DNA of 64,000 nucleotides, taken from Microvelia longipes. Lineage: Eukaryota > Arthropoda > Insecta > Hemiptera > Veliidae. Shown here one piece after another: positions 33,576 through 44,999 of the stretch (the first letter of the stretch is position 1; each line of letters begins with the position of its first letter). The stretch is from NCBI GenBank assembly GCA_018340805.1, contig JACMZG010001914.1, positions 12,006,667 to 12,070,666 on the forward strand, written 5' to 3'. Both the position numbers and the translations under genes were made by a program. The notes under the pieces are model-generated. The model had not been told where the DNA came from, made no database searches, and saw only the letters and a program-made list of their open reading frames with translations.

Positions 33576-34920
33576 ACTAAGTTTCGTTGTATTTTGGCAA
33601 ATATATGAGACGGTAAATACGTTGGTTTTATTCCCAGCGGCCACTCATCCAGACACTGACCTCGCTGGACGCTTCTTAACTTTTTATGATCTAACAAATA
33701 CCGTATTGAAACGAATCTTACTATACTTATTTATTATACATATAAAGGGATATGTGTACTTGTAACAAATTTTAAATAAATTTATTATTTTATTTTTTAC
33801 AATTAAAAAAAAACTTATAAAAAGTGAACTATTGCTGATAATGAGATAAAACTTAGCAAATATGTTGGTCTTATATATCGTCCTACATAGGCGATCAACA
33901 AATGTTACAGCTTAGCGTTTCATGAATTTTCAAAATTTTTACCGAGTCATTATACCGAATCATTATTATCGAAACATTGGAAATTATATTCCGGATACCC
34001 TAACTAGACCTAAAGATTGATTTTTGTTCCAAGTTTTAATTTTCAAGTAAAAATACTCTAGGTGATACGATAATAACAGACACATACATACGAACAACCT
34101 TGTTAAAACCTCTTAGAAAAGGTTGTACCAAGTTTAAATTCTCTAGCATAAATACGATACGATGATTCTCGTATCGTATCGTCGATTTTAGATTCTCTGG
34201 CTGATACGATGATAACAGACACATACAGACGGACAACCTTGTTAAAACCTCTTAGAAAAGGTTAACAGTTTTGTACCAAGTTTAAATTCTGTAGCATAAA
34301 TATTCTTGGTGATACGATGATAACCAAGGATTTTGAATAAAGGGGATGACGCATTAAGGAACATTTCTGACCCCATGGAAGTTTTATGAGATAGAGAAAT
34401 AGGAGTAATCTTACCTTTCCTTTGGTTATAATGAAAAAAGGCGCCAAACGCAGGTTATGTAGCAAGCTTGTCAATTTCGCTTCTCAACTCTCTTCTGTGC
34501 TTCTCGTGATTGTTACATTTGTGGTGCTTGTTAAGTCATTTGTGCTTATTTAATTTTAAATTTTGGACTATACTTTGCCACTTCAGTGAGTGATTAAGCA
34601 CGTTTTGTTATAACCTTCTCAAGCAATAAACAATGGGAAACCATTGAGAGGTAAGTTTGCCTCTAAAATCTAAGACCTGCGCTGCTATAAGAATTGTAAG
34701 CATGGCAGTTTTTACCAAGCATGTGCAGTTGGTTTTTGACGTGTGTTTCGTGTTGAGTTCTCTCTTTTTTTTTGGTTTTCGATGGGGTCGCTTTTTTGTA
34801 TGGCAAATAGACTTAGTGCGTCATCCCCTTTATTCAAAATCCTTGATGATAACAGACATATACATGACAACCTTGTTAAAACCTCTTAAAAAAGTTGAAA
34901 TCCCCGTTTCAAATATTTTT
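33576..34920. repeat. Dispersed repeat family D, copy 7, internally tandem and interrupted
   Basis: It contains TACTAAGTTTCGTTGTATTT, TTACCGAGTCATTATACCGA, GATTGATTTTTGTTCCAAG, and a unit GTGATACGATGATAACAGAC ... CCTTGTTAAAACCTCTTAGA repeated three times (about 34050, 34203, and 34311 resumed at 34846). The hAT-type MITE at 34325-34845 splits the third unit. GATACGATACGATGATTCTC then GTATCGTATCGTC near 34150 is a local palindrome. A second inner palindrome lies around 33570-33720. Confidence 0.7.
34325..34845. mobile_element. 521 bp hAT-type MITE (family C), with 8 bp target duplication
   Basis: CAAGGATTTTGAATAAAGGG then GATGACGCA at 34325 is mirrored by TGCGTCATCCCCTTTATTCA then AAATCCTTG ending at 34845. 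ATGATAAC flanks it exactly on both sides (34317-34324 and 34846-34853). Joining the flanks restores the uninterrupted family D unit seen at 34203. An 8 bp duplication, with ends fitting the YARNG hAT pattern (CAAGG), places it in hAT. It has no transposase, so it is mobilised, if at all, in trans. A diverged second copy is at 40370-40890. Confidence 0.9.
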
Positions 34921-35680
34921 CAAACAAAATACTTTCCGTATCAACGGTGAAAGAAAAGGTAAAAAGTGCACGCGCACGCTTAAAAAATATGTAAAAAAAG
35001 TAAGAAAAGGAAAGGATAAATGCACTTTTAGATGGAACGTTTTGGTGAAACCTTTTTAGATAATTTAATATAAATAGCCACCTTCCTGTCCGATTGTAAA
35101 TTGTTACGATGTTTTGGCAACCTTTTTTTCCTTTCAATTTAATAAAGGTGAAATTAGTTTTTTTTGCAAAGGAGCCATGGTATTTTGAATGGTAATTTGA
35201 ACACGTGTGTAGCCTCGGGGTTTATTGTGCAGTTTGTAAAAACACTAATTTAATGATTACTTTAAAAAAATCTTAAGTATCAAAATCATTATAAGAACGC
35301 ATCCTTTTTTAAAGGAAATATAAAATATAAGGATCAAGTTTTTAGTTTTGTTTTATAGCTGTTATTTATATTTTTGAAATTTATGATAATTTTTTTGAAG
35401 TTTTTTGCTTTTTTTAGCATTTTTATATAGGTTTTTATTTTCGAATTGCTAAGGGATCGACGTCTTATTGCTAAATAGGAAATTAAGCCGGAAATATGAA
35501 ATTAAAAAAAATGAAAATATGGAATTAAAGCCAAGAGGTTTTCGGCTACTAGATTGCTCCGCGACCACATGAGTATCAGTTTGTCATATAACTAGTTTAT
35601 ATAAGTGGCATACTGCCATGAGTTTGGAAAGATAATTTCCAAATGCATAAGTCAAAAAACGTGATTTGTTTACATCATAC
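34921..35680. other. Intergenic, no recognised feature
   Basis: CACGCGCACGC near 34966 is a small GC patch. No frame or repeat match seen. Confidence 0.4.
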
Positions 35681-35681
35681 T

Positions 35682-35980
35682 AGAGTCACCCGTGGTGTTG
35701 TGGTTAAGGTACGCGGCCAATACACAGAATGAATGGACTTTTAACTTTCGAGTTTATTTAGTCATGGGTTCAATCCCAGCACGTGCCTCTGGGATTTTTA
35801 TGAGGGGGATAAACATTCTGCGTATCAAGTCCTTTGAAAGGGATGTAACGCCGGTGGTCTCGAGCCTGTGCGTTGTCAGATACTCGTTAAGGCACGACCG
35901 AACGAAAAGGCGAACAATGAAGCTGTATACAGAAATACTTGGGTCTACAAGGAATAAGAAAAATATTTTGTAATAATACT
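35682..35980 (+). mobile_element. tRNA-derived SINE, ~300 bp
   Basis: Box A-like TGTGGTTAAGGTACGCGG lies near 35698-35716 and box B-like GGGTTCAATCCC near 35766-35777. A ~170 bp more GC-rich body with GTAACGCCGGTGGTCTCGAG follows, ending in an A/T-rich tail (AAGAAAAATATTTTG). ATCATACT before and ATAATACT after may be a one-mismatch target duplication. Unlike the SINE at 2225, the boxes are close to consensus. A 93-codon frame across it (35692-35973) is accidental. Confidence 0.7.
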
Positions 35981-36014
35981 ATATTGATTAAAAATTCACT
36001 TATTCTCTAGCTTC

Positions 36015-36037
36015 TAATGGCACATGATGTGCCATTA
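36015..36037. repeat. Perfect 11 bp-arm hairpin
   Basis: TAATGGCACAT, then G, then ATGTGCCATTA. Function unknown. Confidence 0.75.
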
Positions 36038-36080
36038 AAAATTATGTGCTTGTATTGTACATGATGTGTGTAAATAATAA

Positions 36081-36085
36081 ATATT

Positions 36086-36138
<53 letters not shown>
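36081..36138. repeat. (AT)n microsatellite
   Basis: TA dinucleotides with one early interruption. Confidence 0.95.
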
Positions 36139-36139
<1 letters not shown>

Positions 36140-36315
36140 TCAACCACTGAATTCTCGTCTTATTGTTTCTTAGAAAATTCGCTAATACAGTAATTTATAA
36201 AATATAATGTTTATGATTCAAAATAAATTAAGCATAACGATTGATTTAGCATAACCTTAGAACACTTTGGAGAAGTGTTCACTTTGGAGAAGTGTTGTGT
36301 GTGAAGTTTATTTGT

Positions 36316-36400
36316 ACAGGCACTGATGATGGCCTCATGTAGGTTGAAAGCGCTTTCAATAAATTATTGTTTTGTGGAGAGACTCTTTTCTTCGTTCCTT
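36316..36400 (+). ncRNA. Hammerhead-ribozyme-like motif, solo element end
   Basis: CTGATGA at 36323-36329, then GGCCTCATGTAGGTT, then GAAA at 36346-36349. GGCCT pairs with AGGTT to give a plausible stem II between the two conserved core strands. The flank TGGAGAGACTCTTTT resembles the flank of the fold-back at 51.6-51.9 kb (TAGAGAGACTCTTTT). Hammerhead motifs of this type occur in Penelope-like retroelement ends. Stems I and III are not convincingly resolved by eye, so activity is unproven. Confidence 0.45.
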
Positions 36401-36404
36401 TCAC

Positions 36405-36500
36405 TTTGGAGAAGGTTACATTGAGATTCCACAAAGCCTATGAGAGCCCCGAAAAGATATTTCAAGCCTCTCAATATATTAAGATAGGGTATGCCCCACT
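36405..36500 (-). mobile_element. MITE family A, fragment
   Basis: GTTACATTGAGATTCCACAA, TGAGAGCCCCGAAAAGATAT and CTCAATATATTAAGATAGGG match one end of family A in minus orientation (compare 52.93-53.02 kb). It starts just after the hammerhead-like element. Confidence 0.65.
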
Positions 36501-37085
36501 ATGTGGTTATGCATTAAATATCTATGAATATGGTTTAAATTTAACTCATATCGTATCATTTAAATTGACTCGTTTGACTTGAAAAAAAATTGTCTTGTCA
36601 TCGTGTGCCCATTGTCTACCACTCCCTCTATATCACATAGAAATTTCAAAAAATCAAATATTTCTCATAACAAAACAAGGCTAAGCAGGCAACGCCCTGT
36701 ACTTAACTTATTCCTACTTTCTAAAAATATTTTTCCTAATAATAATTTTTCATCATTTAATTACCCAAATATTAGAAATACCTATATCGTGAGAGTAATG
36801 AATAATTTATCTCTTTTATAATCTATTAGAAACAATTAACTCTACGCGGAGTTCTTTGTCAGGCTATAATCGTCGCCTGGTTATCTTGCCTTGTTAGTCC
36901 ATTAAATTACAGAGTTCATTATTTAATTGGACCACACATTCATTTAAGTTTATCATCTATTTTAGTTAAATTATAATTGGATGGATTTTATCTATAAAAA
37001 TTTTCTCAGAAGAGAAAATTTAAGTTGTGTAAGATTTAATTAAAATGAAGTTGTAGATTTAAATTAATAATAAACAGTAGTATAA
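36501..37085. other. Intergenic, no recognised feature
   Basis: The 80-codon frame at 36579-36821 is N/S/F-rich without a domain. Confidence 0.4.
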
Positions 37086-37089
37086 GTTT

Positions 37090-38520
37090 ACTTACAGATG
37101 AAAATTTGTAAGTACCCACAAATTTAAAAATAAAAATAAGTACAAAACAGTTTTATGATATCTACTCCGAAACGGATAATTATGATGAATCCACGATTTT
37201 GGATTATGTGGGGGAACACAAAATTTTTTTATAATCCCACAGTAGTAGGTGGAAAAAAAGAAATTGGTGATTTTTAATTTTCTAATATACATCAGATTAC
37301 TACTTGTGGTTACTTCACAAATTACATCCATTGAATTAAAAAAAACGTGTACGGGGTACTTCGGAACTTTTCCTCTTCACACCGGATTCGGTACGCTCAG
37401 GCTCCTTACTTTGGACTCGCTTTGCTCGTCCTCAGAATATACAATTCGCCAAATTCACTTAAAAAAATCAGTCTACCGCTGTGGTTGTGCTATTCGGAAA
37501 ATATGTTTTAAGATGTCATTAACCCGCAATAATGACAGCGAAAATTTCGAAAAATCATAAAACGCGGAAATATGATGCTATCGGATTGAGCTTTAGCACG
37601 AATGTGACTATGCAAAAGACTAACATATGTGCCTAGTTTCATCAGCATTATTTCAATTTTTATTAAATGACTTGTGTACGTTTTTTAAAAAAATAGGAAA
37701 TGGTCTAATTGAGTAAAAAATTTAATTCAAGTGTATATTATTACATAATAGATATGTACACTAAGTTTCTTTACAATACGACAAGTATATCTATGATTTT
37801 TGTTGGGTCATAAAAATTGAGGAGAATTGAGCGTGGTCAGTGCTGTATGGGTGACCGCTGAGAATGATGCGGATGCATTTACTATCTGAAGACGAACGAA
37901 GTGAAAAACATGTCCAAAGGCATGTTGCAGTATAAATTTGGCGAACTGTATTTCTGAGGACGAGCGAAGCGAATCCGATGTAATGAAAAATGTTCCGAGG
38001 TACCCCGTACCCGATTTAGTACAATTTTTTAAAACACGTACTAAGTCATTTGGTAAAAATTTACATAATGTATATAATGAGATGAAACTTAGCGCATATT
38101 TTGTTTGTTCTATACAACGCTTCATGCGTTGTATAGAACAAATACAACAGATACGTACAAAGCGTTGTATGTATCATTTGTTCGCGTTTTGTGATTTTTC
38201 GAAATTTTCGCGGAGTCATTACTGCGGTCATTACTTATTTTTTTATGAAGTCATAAAAAATTGTTTTTCGAATAGCACAGCTAAAGCTATAGATTGATTT
38301 TTGTACAAAGTTTCAACTCTTTACTAAATTCACTTCTTCGATGATAAGAGACACACACACACGTACAGACAGATAGAAAAATTTGTGAAGCCACTCAGGA
38401 GATCTTAAAAACACCTGATAATTTCGGTGACATTACGGTTTCGGATTTTTTCGCTAACACAATACTTTTCCTATATACCCTACGCTATAAATGAGGGAAA
38501 AGTAAAAATATCGGGGCAAA
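37090..38520. repeat. Family D, two copies in inverted (head-to-head) arrangement
   Basis: A plus-oriented part (37345-37560: GTACGGGGTACTTCGGAACT ... CTCGTCCTCAGAATATACAA ... CATTAACCCGCAATAATGAC) faces a minus-oriented part (37870-38300: GAGGACGAGCGAAGCGAATC ... GGTACCCCGTACCCGATTTA ... AATAGCACAGCTAAAGCTAT). The right end carries the terminal hairpin pair CTTTTCCTATATACC ... GAGGGAAAAGTAAAAAT. A perfect 17 bp-arm hairpin (38104-38142, TTTGTTCTATACAACGC) lies in the right half. The open frames here are repeat translations. Confidence 0.75.
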
Positions 38521-39729
38521 CTTGGAACTTTTTCTCTCCTATGTTGTAATAATTTATTTTAATCCTTTGATTTAAGTTTGCATTAAAAATACTTGATGTA
38601 TCATTTAGTTACCCAGTTTTTATCTGGAGCCCTGAATTTTTAAATTTATTTCAACGCGTCGATGATCCTTTAAAACATGCACATTTACCCTCTTACAAAA
38701 AACTTTTTTGTACAATGTATTTGAAAAGTAATAAAAAACAGAAATAAGTTTTTGATTTCAACAAGGGACACTAAAATCTACTAAATGTCAGCTCAACTCA
38801 AAAAATTGGTTCCATCTAACATCCCTTTTTCAAGATATCAATCTAGAATATATTAGGTAGGTATAAAAAAGGCCTTTTTCCCTCGATGATCCTTATCTAT
38901 CGGATACGCCCTTATAAGGGATATATACCGTGAAAATAAGCATTTTTCAAAAGGGACTGTGTCGTATTTAAACAATACTAAATTGGATAACTTTTTCAAA
39001 AAAAGTGTATCGTTAAGAGGTCAGTTGAAAAATAGCAGGTCCTTAATTTTGGTTTTTTGTGTGGGATGAACCGTACTTTTTTCTGATATCTTAAAACCAA
39101 AATGGATTTAGATGGCCCCAGGGTTTTTATAACGTCCTCGATTTTTTTGCTACCTTGTGGTCTATTGTTCCATAAGGGCTACTTTTATCGATAAAAAATA
39201 AATATTTGATAGCCCTTATTCGTTTTTTATCTTTTTTAATAAAAGACTCCAAAAAAATGTTGACAGGTATCGAATATACATATTTTTGTTGCTTTAATAA
39301 TCAATAAAAATATAACAATAATATAAAGTATTTTTTTATTTGTTAAAATTTCTAAAGAATATTTTTTAAGTCGATAAAAGGCCCTTTATCTAAATCTATT
39401 GGATATATAAAAATTAATAAGCCCTAAAAGTTGTCCTTGCAATGCTCCTGAAGATAACCGTCCTTCGAAGATTGCCTTGGGTCACACCCTGAAATTACAA
39501 TCCTTCAAAGCCTCTCATATAAATATGAATTAAATTTTTAAAGGATTAGATCTTTATCGAAATGTTAAGTTCCGTAAAAAAATCTTTTACTTTAAGGACA
39601 ATAATCTTGAAATAGTCCTAAGTAGGATATCCTTCTTAAGTGATTAACACCAATAAAATAGCTATTAATAAATAGCTATTTTCTTTCACATATATTTATT
39701 TTAAGTTAATATTTAATGCTTTTCTTCTA
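38521..39729. other. Intergenic, no recognised feature
   Basis: No supported frame or RNA gene. T-rich and A-rich runs only. Confidence 0.4.
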
Positions 39730-39879
<150 letters not shown>

Positions 39880-41005
39880 ATACTATCGAGTTATGCAAAT
39901 CATGTTCAGGAGAATCGTGAATCAATATAATTTTGTGAGAGACATCTAGGATATGTAACCAGCAAATGCTGCATCTGAAAGCTGACGAACACATATATTT
40001 CCGGTTCGGTTCGGTTCTTTGACGAAGCGAAACAAAGTGGAACATAACATTGTGTCGAGCCATCAATAATGACAAATGTTGAATGTAAGAACAGTTCCTA
40101 CTTGTAGTATAGCATATTGCTTGTTACATTACCTATAGGTGTCATTCGCGCATTTTATTGCGTCTTGCGTTTGCAAAACTTTTAATGTTTTGCAAAACTG
40201 GGTTGTATCAAATGATACGTGTTTTGCTCTGCATGATGGTGGTAAGAGATCTCCGCTCGTCTCTGGTTTATACTTCACTATATATTCATCGGATTTGTTT
40301 AAGTGTACTCTGATGGGTTAGACGTAACGAAACAGAGTGGGACATGACATTATGTAAAGTCATCATTTGCAAAGATCTTAAATAAAAGGTATGACGCCTT
40401 AAGTCGATTTGCCATTTTTCAAATTGACCCAGTTAAGAACTAAAAACTAGAGAAGAATTCTTCATAAAACTTACGTCAAAAACAAACTGCACTTGCTTGA
40501 TACAAAGTGCGCTTGCTTACAATTATTAGAATTACTACGCAGGTCCTAACTTTTGAGGCAAATTTCCTCATAATGGTTTCCTATTGTTTTACTAATTCAG
40601 AAGGTTACAAATAAATACATAGTACATAGTATTTTATTTTCTTTTTTAACTGTTTTATTTTATTTGACTTAACTAGCATCAAAGGTAACTACAATCACGA
40701 CTGAAACCAACCGACATACACTAAAGAAATTTGAGGAGCAAACTCGATTTATCCTTGTAACATAACCTGCGTCTCGCTCCTTTTTGTACTGTAACTACAG
40801 GAAGGTAAGTTTGTCCTCTCTCATATCATACAACGTTTATGTGATCAGAAAAGTTCCTTAAATCGTCATCCTCTTAATTCAAGGTCCTTGATTATTAATG
40901 ACCAATGTAGCATTATGGAACAGTTTCCGGATGTGCCATAAGCAATTTGCTTGTTACATTTCCTAAACGTCTCTCGCACAATTACACCGTGTCTTTTATT
41001 TTATA
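39880..41005. repeat. Family B, inverted pair, interrupted by a hAT-type MITE
   Basis: 39880-40025 is minus-oriented (GATACTATCGAGTTATGCAA, TTTTGTGAGAGACATCTAGG). 40030-40369 is plus-oriented (GTCGAGCCATCAATAATGAC, GTTTTGCAAAACTGGGTTG, GACGTAACGAAACAGAGTGG). The sequence resumes at 40891-41005 with ATTATTAATGACCAATGTAG, GGAACAGTTTCCGGATGTG and CGTCTCTCGCACAATTACAC, exactly where family B should continue. Confidence 0.75.
40370..40890. mobile_element. 521 bp hAT-type MITE (family C), second copy, inside family B
   Basis: The left end CAAAGATCTTAAATAAAAGG then TATGACGCC is mirrored by CGTCATCCTCTTAATTCAAG then GTCCTTG. Length equals the 34.3 kb copy (521 bp), and subterminal blocks such as AGTTCCTTAAATCGTCATCC and GGTAAGTTTG are shared in the opposite orientation. 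Flanks ATCATTTG and ATTATTAA could be a decayed 8 bp duplication. It is more diverged at its termini than the first copy. Confidence 0.75.
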
Positions 41006-41087
41006 CTTTATTAAAGTTAAAGTTAAAGGTCGCAGAGGAAGTGTAATTATTGTATCAGTAATGTCATTAAATGTTTAGTCTGTCCTT

Positions 41088-42138
41088 TGAGCTGGGTCGA
41101 TAGTACATTGTACACTGAGCTGGGTCGATAGTACATTATACACTGAGCTGGGTCGATAGTACATTATACACTGAGCTGGGTCGATAGTACATTATACTGA
41201 GCTGGGTCGATAGTACATTTACTGAGCTGGTCGATAGTACATTATACCTGAGCTGGGTCGATAGTACATTATACACTGAGGGTCGATAGTACACTTATAC
41301 ACTGAGCTGGGTCGATGGTACACTGAGTCGATGGACTGAGCTGGGTCGATGGGTACACTGAGCTGGGTCGATAGTACATTATACACTGAGCTGGGTCGAT
41401 GGTACATTATACACTGAGCTGGGTCGATGGTAATTATAACTGAGCTGAGGTCGATAGTACATTATACACTGAGCTGGGTCGATGGTACATTATACACTGA
41501 GCTGGGTCGATGGTACATTATACACTGAGCTGGGTCGATAGTACACTGAGCTGGGTCGATGGTACATTATACACTGAGCTGGGTCGATGGTACATTTATA
41601 CACTGAGCTGGGTCGATGGTACATTATACACTTGAGCTGGGTCGACATTATACACTGAGCTGGGTCGATGGTACATTATACACTGAGCTGGGTCGATGGT
41701 ACATTATAACACTGAGCTGGGTCGATGGTACATTATACACTGAGCTGGGTCGATGGTACATTATACACTGAGCTGGGTCGATGGTACATTATACACTGAG
41801 CTGGGTCGATGGTACATTTATACACTGAGCTGGGTCGATGGTACATTATACACTGAGCTGGGTCGATGGTACATTACTGATACACTGAGCTGGGTCGATA
41901 GTACATTATACACTGAGCTGGGTCGATGGTACATTATACACTGAGCTGGGTCGATGGTACATTATACACTGAGCTGGGTCGATGGTACATTATACACTGA
42001 GCTGGGTCGATGGTACATTATACACTGAGCTGGGTCGATGGTACATTATACACTGAGCTGGGTCGATGGTACATTATACACTGAGCTGGGTCGATGGTAC
42101 ATTATACACTGAGCTGGGTCGATGGTACATTATACACT
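41088..42138 (+). repeat. 28 bp minisatellite, ~37 copies
   Basis: The unit is GAGCTGGGTCGATGGTACAT then TATACACT. The left third is irregular, with truncated units and the variant GATAGTACAT. The right third (about 41900-42138) is made of exact 28-mers with GATGGTACAT. As 28 is not a multiple of 3, the array is open in more than one frame and gives spurious repetitive frames on both strands. Confidence 0.97.
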
Positions 42139-43115
42139 AACGTAACTATCAGTCATGACAAAAAATCTGTAAAATACAAAAACAAAACCTAAAAACAAAC
42201 TACTTAAAATAATATCTAGTATTCCAACTTGTTAAGTAATTTCCTTTAAAAATCTGATGCTGATGATCGTACTTAAAAAAGAATCTGTTAATAATTAACA
42301 CGTGGTTAAAAACCCTCTCTTATACAAAAAAATAGAGAAAAAGTGCCGTCAAAAACTTTTTAGTGTAATCTTTAAAATATGGCTTTGAAAGAGTATAAAA
42401 AATCAAAGGCTTTGTGATTTTTAGAAATAAAAACCCCCAAAATGTATTTAAGACCCTTAAAAATTAACGTTAACGCGAACACGTGCTTAACAGACATACC
42501 CTGTCTTTTTTTAGAAGACAGAAACTTTTTTTCTTTAAATGGATAGACATTGTTTAGAAAATATTAACGTTTTCGTGTCATAAACTTTTAAAACATAAAC
42601 AATCTCAGATAGATTATAGGATGTTTTTAAAAGTTAGACGAAAGCAGCCCTTTTTTTGTCCTGCATCGTTATTTTTTGTCGTTTCGACACTAAAGGACGA
42701 ATTTGACAAAAGTCAGACCTTTTAAGGGTGATGCTGACTAATGAACTGCTTAACAACTTTAATTATGAAGAATTTCCTTCTTGATTTTACTGTCATAAGA
42801 AAGTTTTCTAGTGAATAAATTAAATACAAGCTTTTTGATCTAATCAATACCTTAAAATCAAAGCATAATACGAAAGTAATAAGATTTAAGTTAAACTGAT
42901 GCCAAAGGTAAAATCGGATACAGAACACCGCAAAAGATTTTTTTTTCTATTTGATTCTCTACACTTATCTTCAGATAATTAATAATATACACGGTTATCA
43001 TCCACGTACTGGCTTTGCTTGATGTTTCTTAACACTAGTCACATTAAAATGAATATATTACTTAGTATCCTTAATTACCATTTTGGTAACAAACTGCAAT
43101 ATAAATTTGGTTATT
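42139..43115. other. Intergenic, no recognised feature
   Basis: No supported frame or repeat match. The 68-codon minus frame at 42722-42928 has no domain. Confidence 0.4.
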
Positions 43116-43119
43116 CCCA

Positions 43120-43216
43120 TATTCTGAGGACAAGATAAGCGATTCGAAGTAGTGTGGATAAGCGTAGCGAATCCAATGTGTTAAGGAGAAATTCCGAGGT
43201 ACCCCGTACCCGATAT
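43120..43216 (-). repeat. Dispersed repeat family D, end fragment
   Basis: TTCTGAGGACAAGATAAGCG, GATAAGCGTAGCGAATCCAA and TTCCGAGGTACCCCGTACCC are the D end blocks in minus orientation. Confidence 0.7.
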
Positions 43217-44377
43217 GTTATTTGATTTTGTCGTTGAATACTGCTAACTATGCTTTATAATCTGTCATGACGTCATGTAGAAGTTTCAAACAAGAGTTAG
43301 TCATCTTAAGTTAATAAGGGTAGCAAAGGAAAGGGACAGGAAAAGTCAGGTAAGGAAGATATGGAGGAAGGAAAATGCCGGAAATGCTTGAGATGTAAGG
43401 ATTCTATTGTTAGAAGGATGGTTCGATACTGCAAACTATATAAAAAAGGTTCAAAATGGAGTAAGAGGAATAATACCAGGGATAATCTAATTACAGCTCC
43501 TCTAAATGGAGCCTACAAACATTTCAGAACTACCAAGAATCTAAACTTCTTATTACAACCTCAAAAATGTGTACAAAATATCCTGAACTTTTAAAAAATC
43601 GCTTTAGATTCATATATGATAATGATAATGATGGTTTTAAAACTCGTAGATATACTTAAAGTAATCCCAGCTTTTTGTTCTTTGTGAACTGTCTTACAAT
43701 TTTAATTATTCAATTGGATTGAGGTTCGAATTATTGAGATTACAGACTGTAATTTACAAATTTTATTTGATTACTTCTTCTTTTGGTTACTTCTTTGTTT
43801 TACAAGGGGCTGTTTTATAAAAATCATTTAAGAATGCTTTAAAACTTATGTTTGTAATTAATGTTTGTAGATAAATTGTATTTTAGCTCCTGTTTGTCTT
43901 TGAAAAAATGTTTTTAGTTGAAAACGTGACAAAATGAGGACGTTTAGTGTGATATATGTTTTCTCTCATAGGAAACGGGAAAAGATTTTATTACAGCCCA
44001 ACTTGTTAAACCTTTTAATTAGACAAATCAGTTTTACGATGTTTCAAAACACGTTTTTGAAATTTGATGCATGTATTGCCTAATAAGCAGATATTTTGGA
44101 AAGACTATATAGCTAATGATGTTAAAGCGGCTGTGTGGCGGGCTTTACAAGTGTCGTACAATGTTTTTTTTGGGACATGAAATTATACTTATTTTACAAC
44201 CGTTTTCCGTTATTGCTTTTTCCTATTTAACTTAGTTGGAAAAGTATATTTTTGAGAGTAAAAAGCCATTAGTTTTGTTTCTTGCAAGAAATTTTGGGTG
44301 TTTTTCACTATATTTTTCAGATCTAGAACCAGCCCATGTTGTTTTCTTTTTTTGATCTTATATAAAATTTTATTCAG
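43217..44377. other. Intergenic, one unexplained short frame
   Basis: The plus frame at 43361-43594 (77 codons) starts MEEGKCRKCLRCKDSIVRRM and contains a CxxC pair. It is purine-rich and less AT-rich than its surroundings. I do not recognise a family. It might be a relic of transposon coding sequence, or chance. Nothing upstream looks like a promoter or a splice partner. Confidence 0.35.
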
Positions 44378-44545
44378 GCTTGTAGCCAGCCAGAACTTGT
44401 GGGGGAGGGGGGCAAAACTAACCACAGAGGAGGCGATGTAGAAGGGACTTCCTCTAAAAACTAATTCATTAGAGGGGGTGATTACTTTTCCAGGAGAGGC
44501 GCCCCCCCCCCCTGGTCATTCGCTGGCTAGGGGCCTTCATGATTA
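44378..44545. repeat. Dispersed GC-rich repeat family G
   Basis: GTAGCCAGCCAGAACTTGTG then GGGGAGGGGGGC near the left, and GGCGCCCCCCCCCCTGG ... CATTCGCTGGCTAGGGG near the right, with GGCTGGC/GCCAGCC in inverted order. A similar pair occurs at 49.70-49.88 kb and a short piece at 26.19 kb. Confidence 0.55.
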
Positions 44546-44995
44546 TTCTTTAGCTCTAGATTTTCGCGTTTCTTTAGAATAGATTGGTTGCATCAACTTT
44601 ATTTATATACTGTTTAAAATATCTAAAATAAGAGAAATACACTTTCCTAAATCTTCAAAAGAATGTAAAGAAAAGTTAATAACATTTAAAAATTAAATAA
44701 AACAAAATATTGTCCATTCTTTGGTTATTTGTTAAATTTAGTTTGTGGTATTTTATAGCAAACATTAATTTGATTATACTTGCTAGATTATAAACCTGGA
44801 GGTGAGATCATCAGGATTATCTATTGATGGATTTTTCAGGATCGCTATTGATCTGATTAATTTCGGTGTCTATTCTGTCTGGCAGTATCGCGTTCCACTC
44901 CATCTTGGTTAAAAAAGTAAAAATGTTAAGAGCATGATTTTTTTACGTTGCTCACATTATAATATTTGTACATAACATATAAAATCTTAAATTAG
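44546..44995. other. Intergenic, no recognised feature
   Basis: No supported feature. Confidence 0.4.
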
Positions 44996-44999
44996 AAGA

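Noticed and set aside
33219..33697. Overlapping minus-strand frames of 141 and 154 codons, the longest in the window
   Set aside because: They translate a short tandem array (YTLIHLIY-type repeats), open in two frames at once, so they are artefacts.
41088..42138. CRISPR array (28 bp repeats)
   Set aside because: Repeats are contiguous with no unique spacers, there are no cas genes, and the DNA is eukaryotic in character. It is a minisatellite.
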